Shown here in pieces: positions 11,276 to 26,600 of a stretch of 64,000 bases of DNA (its first letter is position 1; each line of letters begins with the position of its first letter). The position numbers and the translations under genes are program-made. The stretch comes from Aphelocoma coerulescens. Taxonomy: Eukaryota > Chordata > Aves > Passeriformes > Corvidae. The notes below the pieces were generated by a model. The model did not search any database, was not told the origin of the DNA, and worked only from the letters and a program-made list of their open reading frames with translations. The DNA lies in NCBI RefSeq assembly GCF_041296385.1, contig NC_091013.1, positions 30,203,001-30,267,000 on the forward strand, read 5' to 3'.

Positions 11276-14200
11276 TTATTTACATAAAATATAAGCAAAA
11301 GAAATCAAAATCAGTTTCTTGAGAGCTGTGCCAAATTTCATGATATCTCTGAAGTCTAGTAAAGAGTGGCATGCCACAATCATTCCATCGAACAGTCCTG
11401 ATTCTGATGGAAATCACTTTACTATCAAAGATATCAATTTCTGTGCCTTGTATTCGACTTATCAATGAAAAGGCAAGCATAATCTGATTCTAGGACTAAG
11501 ATTAGTAACCTTAGAATTAGTAATCTTAGAATCTTAAAATAGCCACATAGGAGATGAAAAAACTTTACCATGTCTATGAAATAGAAAAGAATATCTAATG
11601 AAGCTACTTACTAAGACACTACTGTTTGCCTGACCAAGCAGTTAAAACCAATTTACTTTAAAATGCACATTCAAAGGCAGTAGAATTAACTCACCTTCAA
11701 GCAGATGGGGTAGGGAGATCTAAAATATGAAGATAAAACATATAGTTAAAAAAAATTATCTCAAAATCTTACTTGCACATCCTACACAACATGATAAGAA
11801 TTGTGGTTAGTTCTAGCTGTGCACTGCATTGAGTCTGTTTCCTTTACAGGAATTTCCTCTACCTCACTGTCATCATCCCTTCCTTTCTCAGTTCAGTTGC
11901 ATTAGGTTGAAAATTTCCGGGTCACTTTCTTGTAAAAAGAACATGGGAAACACCTCCTAGTAAAAGATCAAAGCCTCTTGGGTTCTAAAGTCTTCTATTT
12001 GCATTGTGTGCAAAAACGTGTTGGATTTTTTAGTTTGCTTCATTTAAGAAGGGTAATGTTTCCCTTTTTTTTTTCCCATATGCAGCTCTTAGACAGTTCA
12101 CAAAAATCTGTAATATCTGAAATCTACAAGATTATTCCAATACAGAATAATATTGACTGTAAGAGGTGAGTTCTCCTTACCATTAATGTCCCCAGCTGCC
12201 TTCCACACCCACTGCAAGTGGGTGCTGTAAAGGGGCACTGTTACCTCCTGTGTCCTTCAAGTTCAGTCTCATTAGTTACCCAAACACAGCCTTGGCAGAG
12301 AGGGAAGAGAAGCCTTGATGAATCTGAGCCACCTGTGGCCTGCCTCTTGGACCTGAAGGCAGAGCACTTTAGCATACAGTCCCACCCAGTCCAGCCCCTC
12401 TTTCTGGCTTCCTGCTTGGGTGCAAAACTTGTAAAAGACAGACTGCACAGTGACCCAAACTACATAAAAGCATCTCAGAGCACTTTGCCATCAATTCAGA
12501 TCCAAATGATCCCTATTCCAGTAGAGGCTATGTAAATATATGTCTATCAGTTTGCACCAGACTTATTTCAAGAACAGTAGAACTTGTTTTTCTTTTCTTA
12601 TGTAAAGTGCTGTATCTTTACTGCATATTGGGTCAATCACTCTATTTCCACAAGAAGGTAAAAAAGGCTGTTTGTTGCGTAATGGGGGATTTCAATGTTG
12701 CCTCTGTTTATGTACATATTCCTTTATGCAATGACCAGTATTAATGCTTGATCCTGTTGGGGTCTGAGCACTTGGAGATAGAGGATTTGTATTCTAGGCT
12801 TTCACCATGTTTTTATCTCTCTGCTTATTGCAGACCAAAGCCCACTGATGATCAAGTTTGGTGATTGTCTCCTAAAATGTATTCAATGTTTTGCCCCAAT
12901 ACAAAATACACGTTTGGTTTATAAGTTACAAAAGGCTTCAATGTATCTCTGGAGATGTCAGTATAAAGAATTAGGCTTTTGAAGGTGTCCTGACTAGAAA
13001 AAAATGCACTATTGTTCCCACTTCACTTAAAGGAATTAAAGAGTGCAACACAGCTGAAATCAAGGCCCTTCTGCTTAAAGCTCAGATTATCAGAAACAAA
13101 TGGTTCTTTCACAGAGATGCATCTTAAAGACAAAAAATATACTTCATTCATTTTAAGCACAATTTGTTGTAGTGTCCAAGTAATAAGGTTTACCACAATC
13201 AAAAAATTAAGCACAACAGTCCAACTGTTACATGAGAAATACTTCTTAGAAATACAACAGGAGCACCAGTCACATAGAGTTTTGAAAGCCATGCTACCAG
13301 AAGTCTGAGTGGTATACTGGTAACCACACTGGGTGAAAATCTTGTACATAGTACCAAATATTTGGCTAAGCCTCTGCTCCAATTCACCCCTTTGTCTTCT
13401 GTAAAAGTAATATAGATGCTAAAAAAGCAGCCTCACACACTTGCACTTCCAAGGTTCATATTTATCCTTGGCTTCTAGAAAAAGTGTATAAAGAAGAGGG
13501 TAAAGGACCACTCCAAAATATCCTCCCTGCTTCCTCTCTCTCCCCACCCTCTCCTCCCCCTTACTCTTCTAACCCTCCCACTCTGCTAAAATTTACCAAA
13601 TGTTATGCTATAGCTCCAGAAAACTGTACCTCCCCACGCCTGTGGAAAATCAAGTTTGGAGGCTTTATCTTACCTTGTCCATCTCACTTCTGCTCAAGTG
13701 AGAAAAATGTATCATCTCAGGGTGTATGCAGTGTAGTCTTATAGTACTGGGAGGATAACTTTTTTTTCTATTCTCGTACTATTCTGGCACTACTCTGGCT
13801 TGACACATTTACACATCACCTCCTCCTCTGCCCAGCTATGCTTAACACCTAGCAGGTAAGAAATTTTCCACCCTGATTATCTTCTACACCGGGTCAGTGG
13901 TGTTGGTTCTGCTGTTACAGGAGGTGTCTGAACAATATCTAAACATGAACCTCTGTCCATTTTGTACTGGTTTAAGCACTCAGTGAAATTACATACAGTC
14001 ATGGGTGGCTTGTGGAGCTTGTAGGTGATTCTCTGTGAAATAAAGGAAGATGGTGTTACTTAGCACAAATTTGCTGTACTACAGTGCCTTCTGCCTTGGG
14101 CATCACGGACTAACATGTCTAGAGCCACAGAGGTACTTTGAATGTACTAGTAACTGAATAGCCACATGCCAACAGAGAAAGAGCAAAGCAAATTCTCACC

Positions 14201-17200
14201 ATGCAAGCCTTTAAAAACTTTTCACTCTCACAATCATTAGCAGTTAATTAGAAAAGATTGTCTAGCACCTCAAATTCCATAAAAATTCCTTCTTGCCTTC
14301 CTTGGTAGTCCAGACTGCTTACTGCAAGCCAAGAAACATAAACCTGACACGGATGGCCACTGATGAATTTTCAGTTTTCTTTCAGAAACTTACTTTACTT
14401 CAGCTTAAAAGTACGTCAGAGTAGTTTCTGCATTACTCTCACAGGAGACCTTACCGTTATAATGGCTTTAATGGCTTGAATGCCCATTGAACATTTATTC
14501 TAGGACACATCCTTGAATGGATATCATTTCTTAACTTGAAGAACTCTTCTTTCTAGTGCTTTTCTTTACCTGTATGCATTTGGTAATAATGCTCCTATTC
14601 CTTTCCCTGTTCATTTTACCAACTTAGGCAATTTAAACTCTTCTAGGATCCCTTTTCACGGTTCCCCTGGTGATCCTCATGGCTCTGCCTCACAGGTCTC
14701 AAGGTCTTGCTTCACTGGAAGCAATTCATTAGTATTTGTCTTTCCTTCATCATGCTGGAAGCTGGAGACACTCCTGAGTGTCACAAGTTTTCATCTCCAG
14801 TTTATGAGTTCCTTCCTTGTAGATGAATTTTTGTTGCTAGTCCTTAAAGACAGTCTCTTCCTTATGTATTACATAAATAAATATGCTTAATGTACTGCTT
14901 ATTAAGCCACTATGCACAAATAGAGACATTGCTATCACAGCTGAGAGATATTTACTTTCAAGTCTCCAGAAAAGCCTGAATCCATAAATGAGGTCTTGTG
15001 ATTATGTCCTCAAGAAATCCCTTTGCTAGTGATATTCAGATAATTCCTAGTATATACTGCCAGCTCTTCAAGACTAGACATGGTCACTTCTGAATTTTCC
15101 TAACTGTTTCTAAAAAGTCAAATTTCTACAGCATTACAAGTAGTTTTGGAACCTCTTATGGAACAGCATTCCTTCACCATAGTCAAAACCCCTTAAACAG
15201 CTACAATTTCCCTTCAATGAATAGCAAACAGTTTTGTAGCCATATAGTGGAATGACATCTCCAGCACACAACTGAAATTGGCTTAGTTATGGTAGTGATC
15301 AAAAGCAACAGAGCAATAACCCATAAATCTATTTGATTATCTTTCAGAAATACCTTACGGCATCAGTGTACTGAACTTTATTATTTTTGTATTTGATAGG
15401 TTACAAGCAACAAATATATTACATTGGACTGTGGTACATCTTGCTGATGTACACACTATCACCCATGGAGGCCAGATGGGAGATCAAACAATGCAATAGA
15501 AGACAAAACCCTGTGATGACTTGTTTTTATATATAGCTGACAAAAGAAAGCAAAAAAAAAAAAAGATAGTATTGTGCCTTATTTGCAGCTGCTTTCGCAG
15601 AAATTCAGAAAATTTGAATTGCTGAACTACAGGAAGCTGCAAGTTGTGGATAGTGCAGAAAGCTTGGTAGCTGCTGCTTCACCCAGACAGCCAATCTACT
15701 TCTAGTTTGGAAAATTATTTCCCAAAAATGCAATCACATTTTCTTTTTCAAAACACTGAATGCTTTTTAAATACATCACAAGCATCTCATTAGGAAAGGA
15801 AATATTTCAAACATTCTTAAAGTCTGTAAGCCAGACTGTAGTCATCTCCAAAAAGAAAGCAACTTTTTTTTTTTACTTCCTCTGAGAAATCAAGATAAAA
15901 AAGGACAACTTCAATATATAACCACAGCTCTAGAGTAACCTTCCAGGCCACATTCACACATCTACCTTTATAACTGTTAATCTCTACTTTCTAACAATTT
16001 TTAATGACCCAAGGAATCAATCTACCAAATTCTGGTTGTGACACATAAAATTCTGGACCATTCTGCATAAATCAACTATGTAGTCCCTTAAGGTCTGAGA
16101 TGTACAGTGAATACTAACCTTGTCCTTCACACACAGTAGTTCTGTGCCCAGAATTTGTTGGACCATCCTTAATGGAGCTCTCCTTTTTCATGCTGACTGC
16201 AACAGCTATGTTTAACTTCCAGTTCAGTAAACACATTGATGACAACTTGCTTCTGCAGGCATCTTCAGTTGCTCTGCAACATAACCAGCAACCTTAAGGT
16301 TCCCTCCATCCTCCAGCCCTTCTGCAAATCTCCTGCATTCATTACAATCTGGAAAGTGGTGGAATTGATAGGATTTGTCCTTATGCTTTGATTTGGAGTG
16401 ACACAGCTGGTTCGGAGGGGGAATTTACTCCTGTTTTACAAGTTCTACCTCTCTAATCTCTGTAAAGAATGCAGATGGTCATGAAGGAACAGAATTACTT
16501 ATAGTAGGAAAAAACCCTCTAATTGACAAACCTTATGCAGGTATAGGCCCTTATTCACTACCCTATAGTAATGATACTATATACAATAGTTCTTATTTTT
16601 CCTACATTTATGTTACAATTATCAACAGACAAGATTTCTTTGACACTGTTTTCCTTCTAGCCTGTGTTGTGTCTGGTAGAATTCGGTCAACCAGCAACAC
16701 TAAAATAATGCAGATACAGACCATGTTCTCACAGCCAGTTACTATGTTCTAGTACATAGCAAGAGAGACAAGAAATTTCAAGACTGGTGGCTTGCAACAG
16801 CTGTCTCCTTGCTGATCCTATCTGTGTCCTCCTCAGGGAAATTACATGTCTCACTAGCTTTTTTTGGATTTGGCTTTGTTTTAATCTTCCTAAACTACAA
16901 ATGAGATATTCATTGCTTGTGGTCTGACCACGCTTGCTTTTCTTCCATTTTTTCTTCAGACCCTAAGCTTGATTTTTGACACTTACTTGTGGTGGTGCAT
17001 CTCTCCCCCCCACCCCTCAGGTCACACTGTGAGCTGAGAAATAGGCCTCAGCCTTGAACAGCACCTGAATTGAGCTCTCTTGAAGAAAGCTTCCAACCCA
17101 AATTGTGGCCAGGATGGAAAATTACTATGACTAAAGCCTACTCTCTTCAATGCTATAAACAGCAGTCCTAAGTAGGACCCTTTGAGTTCTCCCGGACCAC

Positions 17201-19150
17201 ACTGAGCTGCAACCAGCAACCTCCTTCTCAGAGCCAGTGAACTCTCAAGCCTGCTATATTTGGAGGATCACCAGATGACAGCAGATCCTGGGCTGACACC
17301 CCCACTGCTCGAAGCTCAACTCTTTGTTCATTGAGAAGATGCAAAGGCATCTGATGTGAGCACATCACTGAATTCAAGGGGCATTTTTCACAGGTATACT
17401 TTATATATATTTCTCTAGGTCTGTGTGGATGAGTGTGTGAATATTCTGCAGCAAATGTACTATGAACAGTGTTCTCCTAAAGTATTTAAATTTGTAAGCT
17501 AGGCCTGTAAATGAGCTACTGTCATGCTGTAGTCAATTCTATATTAATCTTTTGTTAAATTGTTTAACTTATCAATTAAGTGCTGCTAAATCTTTAGGCC
17601 TAAACTATTGGTCAAGACTGTGGCTCAGTTTAGCTGTGGCTCTGAACCTTGTGCCTAAATGGGAAAGTCTTCCTTACTGCTTTTTTTATCCTTACCTTTT
17701 CCTACCCTAACTCTTTTGTTCCCCCCACTCCCCCTCCCACAGATAATTTTTGGGTTGACTTTGGGGTTAGATTGATTGATTTTAGGTTTTAGTCTGATTT
17801 TTGTCTGTTTGCTTTAGCCATCTAGTAAGTAGTAGAGTGAACCTTGCCAATGAACTTTTTCAGCCTTTCACTTTTATACTAAATCAGCTTTTGCCAAGAC
17901 ATATGTCCATGATTCTATAAGTGACCTTAAAACACACATTCACAATATTACTTCTGTCTAACTGCAGCAAAAATGGAAGCCACAGACATGGAGAAGGGGA
18001 AATTAAAAGTTTTATTAAGTGCAAAAGTGAACAAAACCCACAATAAAAATCATTGAAATGACCCATTACCTCAAACAATCATGTGACTTCATTTATACAT
18101 TGACATATACATGATCAGGCAAATCATCACAACTACAGTCTATAAAAGTAATATTAGCAGTTTCTTTTCTCTATGGACTGGCAAACAGAAAGCAGGCACT
18201 TTCAAGCCCTGATTAATGTCAGTAATTCAGGGTATAAGAGCAATAAGAACAACATCTGGCATTAGTATGAGTATGCACATCCTTAATTTCCCTTGTCTCC
18301 CCCTTCCACTGCATCACAGGCAGCAAGGATCACCTACAGAGATTAAGTGATGGTGTCATGATACCCTTCTGTGCAAAAATACTTCTCCTTTTACAGATGT
18401 TGAATCATTCAAAGTGTGTCTGCTTTGCTGGCATTCAAAGAACTTTGGAGTTAATACCATTTAGCTTTCAACCTTCCTTATGTATAATCCTCTGTTATTC
18501 TGTAAAATCTCAGGGCAGTCAAATTCTGTACGGTGTCACAGGCTTCATGAGGCGTAGCACATATAGGCAGTCACATTGTCTCTCCAAGCTGAGGTGAGGG
18601 GGCATCCATGGCAAATTCAATTTCAATTTAAAGTAGCTGATTCTCATAGAGGGCATTGTTAAACCATCCAAAACTGCCCTACTCTTTCTAACCTCCCTTT
18701 TCTCTCTTGGTTCGGGTTTTTTTTCTGCTTGATATTGCCCAAAGCCTGCATGCCAAGCTCTTTAACACAGGAGCTATTTGGGTCTACTTACATTTAGAAT
18801 CCTTAGAAAACATCAAAATACAAAACAAAGAGCATCTAACTAACAATAGGAGATTGTAAGTACTGGTTTATTTGTTGAAGAGCCTCAAAAAGTATATGCA
18901 AGTAAAACAAGTAGCATTCTACATTACTGAAAACTGTGAAATAAAAATATTTTTCATTGTGCTTCATGCCACATGGTAAGTCCTAAGCAGAATGAAACTT
19001 CTGCTCCTTATGTAGATTGCTGAGGAAACCTTCTCTGGAATAAGATTTAATGATTGGGGTTGACATCATCCTGGCCACTGCAGCAACTTCTGTGTTCTTC
19101 TCAGATCTCAGAGCTGGCCTCTTAATCAACACTATTTCCCAAAATATTAG
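11276..19150. other. intergenic span between IL18RAP and IL18R1
   Basis: About 8 kb with no recognisable coding exon, RNA gene or CR1. A small exon-like unit on the minus strand (about 11696-11720, between ATATTTTAG and GTGAGTTAA) could be an untranslated IL18RAP exon, but that is a guess from splice signals alone. The rest appears to be unique AT-rich sequence. Confidence 0.4.
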
Positions 19151-19156
19151 TTTATT
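19151..19156 (-). terminator. candidate polyadenylation signal of IL18R1
   Basis: AATAAA on the minus strand, about 60 bases after the IL18R1 stop. Another AATAAA lies at 18867-18872, and the two cannot be ranked from sequence alone. Confidence 0.3.
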
Positions 19157-19215
19157 TGGTTCTATTAGTTAGCAAGACATACAGTTTTCTGCTACTTCTT
19201 CTGTCTCCAGAATTG

Positions 19216-19616
19216 TTATACAACTGTGTTAAAGTCACAGCCCTCAGTCTGTGGTTGAGCAGCTTCTGAGCCTAAGCCAAGATTATTACAGTGCCCTTTG
19301 GTCTTTATCTTGATAGGCTTTGCCGGCATCAGGTACCGAAGGTTTTTCCAAAATCTGGAATTCACAGGAAGAGATTTATCTTTTTTCCACTTCACCACCT
19401 TCTTTGATGGTAAAAGTGACAGTGATTCTGGCAAGAAATTGTAGTCACTTACAGGCATATATTCAATTAATATGATCTTAGTTTTTCTTTCAACTAGGGC
19501 TTTATGCAGTCCACTCTCAAGTTCGTATATGGCTCTGTCAGAAATGTAGTTCTGGCTCAGTATAATGATTAATCTTCTGCTTTTGTCAATGAATGAATGG
19601 ATATCATCAACAAATG
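19216..19616 (-). CDS. IL18R1: IL18R1 last coding exon, TIR second half
   Basis: It is entered in phase 1 after TTAATTTGCAG and runs 401 bases to TAA at 19218-19216. It encodes [54 protein letters not shown] and a tail of about 40 residues after box 3. Confidence 0.95.
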
Positions 19617-22600
19617 CTGCAAATTAAAGATAAATTTATCGTTAAATTCAATTGAAAAGATAGGCAATGAATCAACTTATCTTTTAAATTCACATATGTA
19701 CCAGAAATGTCCCTCTTATAAAGTGACAACATTTAAGCATCTTGCCCTTATGAAGAGATTAATGTGTATAAAAGATTAAGAGTCTCTGAAAATTAACTCA
19801 GTATTGGTCAAAGCTTATTCTCTAGAGCAGATATAAACCTACTTAATAATCTCCATCTACCATAGACAGCTGTCTGGCAGTAGTCACATGGATAGAAGGT
19901 GACAGCAAAATTTAACTTCCCCCCAACCAGACATCTCTTTGCTCTTTCCTAATAGATACCATTGGAGTGATTCCACAGAAAGGCACAAACAGCAACCTCT
20001 CACCATGTATTCTGTAACCCTCAGGTTGCACCTTCCTTTATGACATCAAACATCCAAATCTATTTCCAGTAATCCAAGGTGAAGAAGGCCAGCATGTGAT
20101 GGCAGAAGGAGTTCCAACTGTGTTTCACATTGATGACTTTTGGCATGAAAAATGGTGAATGAAAGTGAATGGTGATACCCTTTAAACATCAAATTGAATT
20201 TTCATGCACAGCTTCCAGTGCTTGTTTTAGCACTATGGGACAAAGTCTGCATAAATCAGAGATCTGGACAACATGACTTGTAGAGAAAGGCAAACCAAAC
20301 TGCAGAACTAACCTAATGAAGAGAAAACTGAGGGTAAAAAGAGGCTGACAAGGGTATTACACACCAAAGGATCGTGTAAAAAGAAGGAAATCGTCTATTT
20401 TCCATGTTCACAATGGATCAGGCCAGAGAAAAGGAAATAAGCTAAAACTATTGAAAGATGTAAGTAAACACTTTTTTAATACTTAAAGAAAGAGAATAGG
20501 TTAAAAAAAAAAGGCTTGCAAGAGCTGTGGCACCTCTCAGGTTAGAAAAATTTGTCAGGAATGGATATAAGGAGACAAGATCCTGTTTAATGAAGGATGG
20601 TGACTGATCTTATTGTTCTGTGGTTTGAACAATGAAATTCTATTCCTCAACTAGATCTTTGGACTAAGTGGAAACTTGTAGTACCTTTTATCCAAGCATT
20701 TGCAAAAAGCAGATGTCAGATACATCCATAGGGCAAACAAAATTCCATTTCTTATTTCTATTTTGTTATGGCACCCTGTCATAGGTTAGCATTTCATTCC
20801 GAATATGGTTTCAACCACCACACTGAAGATATAGCAAACGTACAAGTTACCTAAGAATAATTAGTACCAGAAACACCAGCTGCTCTGAGCAGTAAATGTG
20901 AGTACATTAACTGGCCCTCAGCAAAAGCAGAGCAAAAGCACTGTAACTGTGAAATATCTGACACCTTCTGTGTCCTCACCTTAACCTTCTCGATGCTTGC
21001 TCTTTCGTCCTTTCATCTTGGTTCTTTGTAATTAGTGATATATGTGTGCATGTGTGTGTATGTGAATTAATAAATATAACTATAAAACATGTAAAATGTT
21101 TGCAAGCAAACTTTGCATGCACATAGTCCAGATTAAATGAAAACTGTACCCTTTCAATGCACAACACATGACAGAATTCCTTCTAATTATAGACTTTTAC
21201 CTTTTTGTGAACTTGATGAGCCTATTCAATGACAAGAATATTCAATACACTCACCTCCTCCAGGGAATACATCCCTCTCAAATATACATAACTTGTACCC
21301 GAAGTTTTCTTCTAATATCATGGGCAATATCTTCAAAGCAAATTCTCTCTCCTCTTCAATGGGAGAAGCACAGTCTTTCAGGTAAGACACAAATGCATCA
21401 TATTCTTTTCCATCTGAAAAGAAATCACCAATTGTTGTCTTGTTATCAACCATTAGAAATTCAGTATCTGATTCATTATTCTAGTTTTCAAACTTAGTGT
21501 CTCAGTAGCAAAGCATCTAGGAACTCCTGCTCTTTCTTCTGAAGACTCTGAAAAGTCTTCAAACACCCTTCATCAGATTCAAAAAATGTCCTGAAGAAAT
21601 TTAATTTTGATATAAAGATTCTGATTGCATTTGGCAAATACTTGAGAACATTACCTTTCTACATTAAAGTGCTTTTTAAATAAAATCAGATTAATTTAAC
21701 CAATTAATGTCACACCTGTGAAGCTCAAGATATGAAGGGAAGCAAAAAATGTGTCTGTAACCTGATAAAATTGCTATTTAAGTGATATCACAGATTTCCA
21801 CATTTATTTTACACTTTGTCTAAGAGTATCAAGTAGAATGGGTACCGGCAAAAGAGAGAAAAAAACAGTTAATTCTTTTTGTTATGAGAGTATGCCTTGT
21901 CTGGTCATGGTTTGGGAAATCAAAGACCAATCCAGAGGCCAGGTCCACCGCACTGCCCCAGAGCAACTATCAGGATTGATACACCAGCACACGTGGCTTT
22001 TCTTCTTAAACTGTACTCCTTTGTTTCCCTTTCTGAATACTTTACCACATAAGAGAGAACACAAAGTCCATGAAACCCTACACCTTCAAGAGCTCTAGGA
22101 GTAGGCAATCCATTGCCTAGTATCCAACAGGCAGTTCCTCCAGGGTGGCCTAGTCCAGGTTCTCAGAGATTGTCCCTGTAAGTCAGTGTACACTGTGATA
22201 GCTGACATCAACAACTAGATAAATAACACTGGCAGGCATAAAGGACATCCAACCATTACTGAAAAATCTCCAACCACTGCCGTTTATTCAAGTTATATTC
22301 AAGCTGATTTAGAGACAAAGAAAGGCCAAGAAAATCAGACCCATATATACAGCAAGTTTGTCACTGCAATTTTCAGAAAAATAATTCCTAAAATTGAGTA
22401 ATTGTCAGGCTTGCTTGCTGTGAAGGCCACAGAGCTGGTGCCTGTTAAGATACTGGTAGTGTGCACTCCAGCTCTCCTTAAGTGCATGTAGTGACAAACC
22501 TATAAACATGCAATGGCCTCTACAGTCAAGGGAACATTTTAACCTTCACCTCACTGAAGGGCATCAGTGAGGTGAAAAAAAATTGTGTCAGTCTATCCAT

Positions 22601-23625
22601 CTGACAGCTCCAGAGTGTTCATCTTCATCACAAATAGACAACTGCAAACTTCTCCACCCCTATCAACTTTTGTGATGAAGAACATGTCAGAACAGAGCTC
22701 ATCTGAACAGCTGACATCCTCTCCACTGCGTGTTCCATAGGAAGCTTCTTCACTGTTTATGTGCTGTCATTGCCACATGTATATAAAAAACACACTTTAG
22801 CACCTGACCATCAAATTCTCTTTTATATATTGTTTCTTCTCACCGCTCCTGAATTTAAGATAAAAAAATTATCTTCGTCAAAGATGTTTTTTTCATAGAA
22901 CCTAACAGAAATTATTTTTTAATCAATACACTTATTTCAATGTCAGCATTAGCAAAATCATACCTCCAGCAGTATCATCTCTTCTGCATGTATCTCTGTA
23001 AAATAGAACAAAGTCGACCCTAAACATCACAAACAAAAACACCACAGCTACAACAACAAATGGAAATAGCAGAGCAAGGACCATTCCAGTGGTAAATATG
23101 TGCACAGGCAGGTCTTGGGTCTTCCCTGCAAAACAGAAAAGCAGCAAATTATAGCCTTAACAAAGAGTATTATATGACAAGATTACTGTATCCAATACTG
23201 ATGGCAGCTAAAAATCATCTCAAAAAAACCACAATGTTGATGGGAATCCTTTCCTGCTAATGCTTCAAGCACATATACATGCCACTAGTCCTGAGATAAA
23301 GAGGAACTACACAACATGGATTGCTCTAAAAACTGGAGAAACCATCCTGCACACAATCACATACATTTCATTTATGTGTGTGCAGGCTATGTGAGCTCAA
23401 GACTGACACTACAGATCCTCATAGATGTGCAGCATCCCAAACTGATGGTCACTCACTTTTGTGATGAGTTTCCTTAAGGTTCTTTATTATTTCCTGTTAT
23501 TGTCTACCTTTCACCCCTCTCTCAGTCCCATCCATAAGTCCTTAATGTTCCCTTTAATCTGTTTGGCTGAGATATTTTTGTATTTTTTTTTCTCCAGTCT
23601 CTTTCAGGCTTTTCTTTTTCTTTAC

Positions 23626-23679
<54 letters not shown>

Positions 23680-26600
23680 CATCTTTGGGTTTTTAGTTCC
23701 AAATGCAGATTTTTAACACTTTAATCTTTGTGAATTTTTTTATGAAGGCACTATCAAGACATGCTCATTGTAGTCAGCATTTCTTTTGCTTTGGATTACT
23801 TCTGCCCCTGTCTGAGAGCAGGAGGAATCACCCAGGGGTTATGTCCAGCACCAGATGGATGAGGGCCTTCATAAGCAGACAGACATATTTGGAATGGTGT
23901 TTTGAAATGAGTACCCTGCCCTCAGGATTGAGAAGGCTGGCATGATTAATAATTAATAAAATTACTTAATAAAAATTAATAAATTCTTTCTAGATTAGGC
24001 CATACCTTTCTTCAATTTTACTATTTTTATCTGTGTGCTTTCATCAGCTTGCAACATGCAGGTGAAATTATGATGCATGTCCTCATCTCTTACTTTTTTA
24101 ATCCGTAGTAGCCTTGTGACATAGAACTTGTTTCCCAACCTGCAACATAAGGAATGGTGTTAGCAACCCCATCTGTACAGAAACCTACAACCACCTGAGA
24201 GGCAGATTTTGAGGGGAAAGGTTCTAAAGAAAACTCTCAGATTGTGGTTTTACTGAAGTTGCAGTTCCACAAAGTGTAGGACATTATCACATACTAAATG
24301 CAGCATTTTCAGGAAACCTACTGTAATTTTTTGAACTCTTCTTCACATATTGAAGGTTCATTCTCAGGGATACCTGTGCATTGTTCTGGAAACGTTTGGT
24401 TAATTAACCAGTAGAGGCTGACATCTTCTTGCATATAATAACCCAAGAAACCTGTGCAATTGAGTATCTCTTCTTTACCTACAAAAAAAAGCGTAACACA
24501 AGAAGATCTAGTGAGAAGTAGTATTCATGTACACAGTGCAAGAAAATGTCAGCTTTCCAGGCAACATATCCTATGAGCTGTGCACCTTTCAGGATTTCAT
24601 AGCCCCTTCTCAATGTTTTACAGGTGTTACACCTGCACTGGTGGTGTCTTCAGCAATCATGCACTGTTGCAAAGTGACAGTCATTCATTGCTTTCTTTCA
24701 GACAAATCATCACAGCCAGGTGAGTTTAAATAGGCCTGAGAATTTCAGGCTTTAGAGAACTAAAGGGAATTGGACTTGATGATGCTTATGGGTTCCTTCT
24801 ACTTCAGATATTCTATGATTCTATAAACTAGACAGTGCTCCACAGGCTGAGAAGATAAGAGGACAACCTATCACCAGTGCTCCAGGGCCAGGTAAAAGTA
24901 AGTAACTGGTAAGGGGAATTACAACAATTAATTAATTATAACAGGTAAACTATATATGATTACCAAATAAAACCAAAGCCCAGGCTGAACATGCACAGAG
25001 AAAATTATCATCTCAGTATCACAACTGGAAATTCTTGAATACATGAACAAGTCATTTACACTGCAAAACTAAAAGGACAACTGGACACTTGGAAAAAATA
25101 AGGGCAGAAGACTGCAGCTCTGGAGTGTGAGATTTTTTAAACTCTGCCTGGAAGCCTGACCTGGATTTAGCTGCAACCATCTAGGCTATTCCAGTATCAT
25201 TTCCAGGGAATACATCCAGAATGCCCTTTATTAAGCCAGGAAAATGCATGTTAGTCTTTGTTCAGGCCATCATGCACAAATACTTTCCAGTAAGCAAGGT
25301 CTGCACAGCTATTCTCTAAAAGCACATAAAACTGACTTCTCAAGATTTGTCGGAGACTTCTAGAACCTTCAAAGCAAGATCCAGCTGAAAATCTGGCCAT
25401 CACAGATTCAGGCCCTAGAAATCCAAATTACAGTTGCACAGACCTAACCTTCCAGTATCATTGACCTTGCAACTCTAGCATTTTCAGCATATACAACACC
25501 TATTTGGAGGCAAATATTATAGAACGCCATCCTAAACAATGAGAGATGTTAAAGGTCATGGACCTGGCTCATCCTAAATTCCCTTCCCTCTCCACCACGC
25601 CATCTGTCTCATCACTCAGCAGGTAGTTCAATGACCTTATCAAATGATCTTATCAAGGCAGATAAGGGATGGAAGACAGGTAGCTCATATGTACTTGATG
25701 CCAGACCCTTCTAACTTCTAAGGGTTGGGAGAAGCACAGTAACAAGGCAGAAATGTGCAGGAAGGGTGTACTGGGAGTTTGGAAGGCATGAGGAACCATA
25801 GGATTGGGGTACTACCATTGGGAAAAGGACTTAGCAAGCAGTATTGGCAGGAAGGAAGCAAAATTAATATCTGAGGTCCTAGATGAGCAAATGAGATACA
25901 GGTATGAGCCACAGAGGAGATAAGCTTTGGAAAGGAAGGATTAGCTCCCCAGAAGAGAGAAGCCCTCAGGAACAGGAGAGGAAAAAGACAGGTAAATTTC
26001 TGTTTTTAAAAATTATTTATAGCCTCAATCGCAAACTCCTGGATCCTGCCCAAGACTGTGTGAAGCCTGCAGATCATTTTATCTAACCTACTTCCAGCTA
26101 GAAGCACAGATAAGGTCTCTCAACAATACAGATCTTGATGCACACATTGCCAGGACCGTCACACCTCACACTTCTCACTTCCCTGAGAATAACATTTTCA
26201 ACCACATCAGGTATCAGGTGATTACTCATTACTGCTGTTCACTGAGTGAACCATACCTCTTTTACATATTGCTTCATGGGGTTTGCTATCTACAAAAGAA
26301 AGCCATGGAGAGATGTTTTACCACCACCACCACTTTCTCTTGCAGGTTTTAGCAGCAACCTCAGCTTCTGCCTCTCTGAAAGGGTACATTTAGGGTACTT
26401 GTATATCAATCATGTAATACACTAGGCAAAACATTACCAGATGTGAGGTTAGATCAGATACAGGATGATGCACAGACAACTCTTAGTTTGGTTATACTTA
26501 CCCAGACCATCAACCATAAAGAAATCAGAACAAAAGCCTGTAGGTAGAGTAGCTACACAAACATTTTTGTGTTATTTCATACCTATTTCTGTTTCAATTT

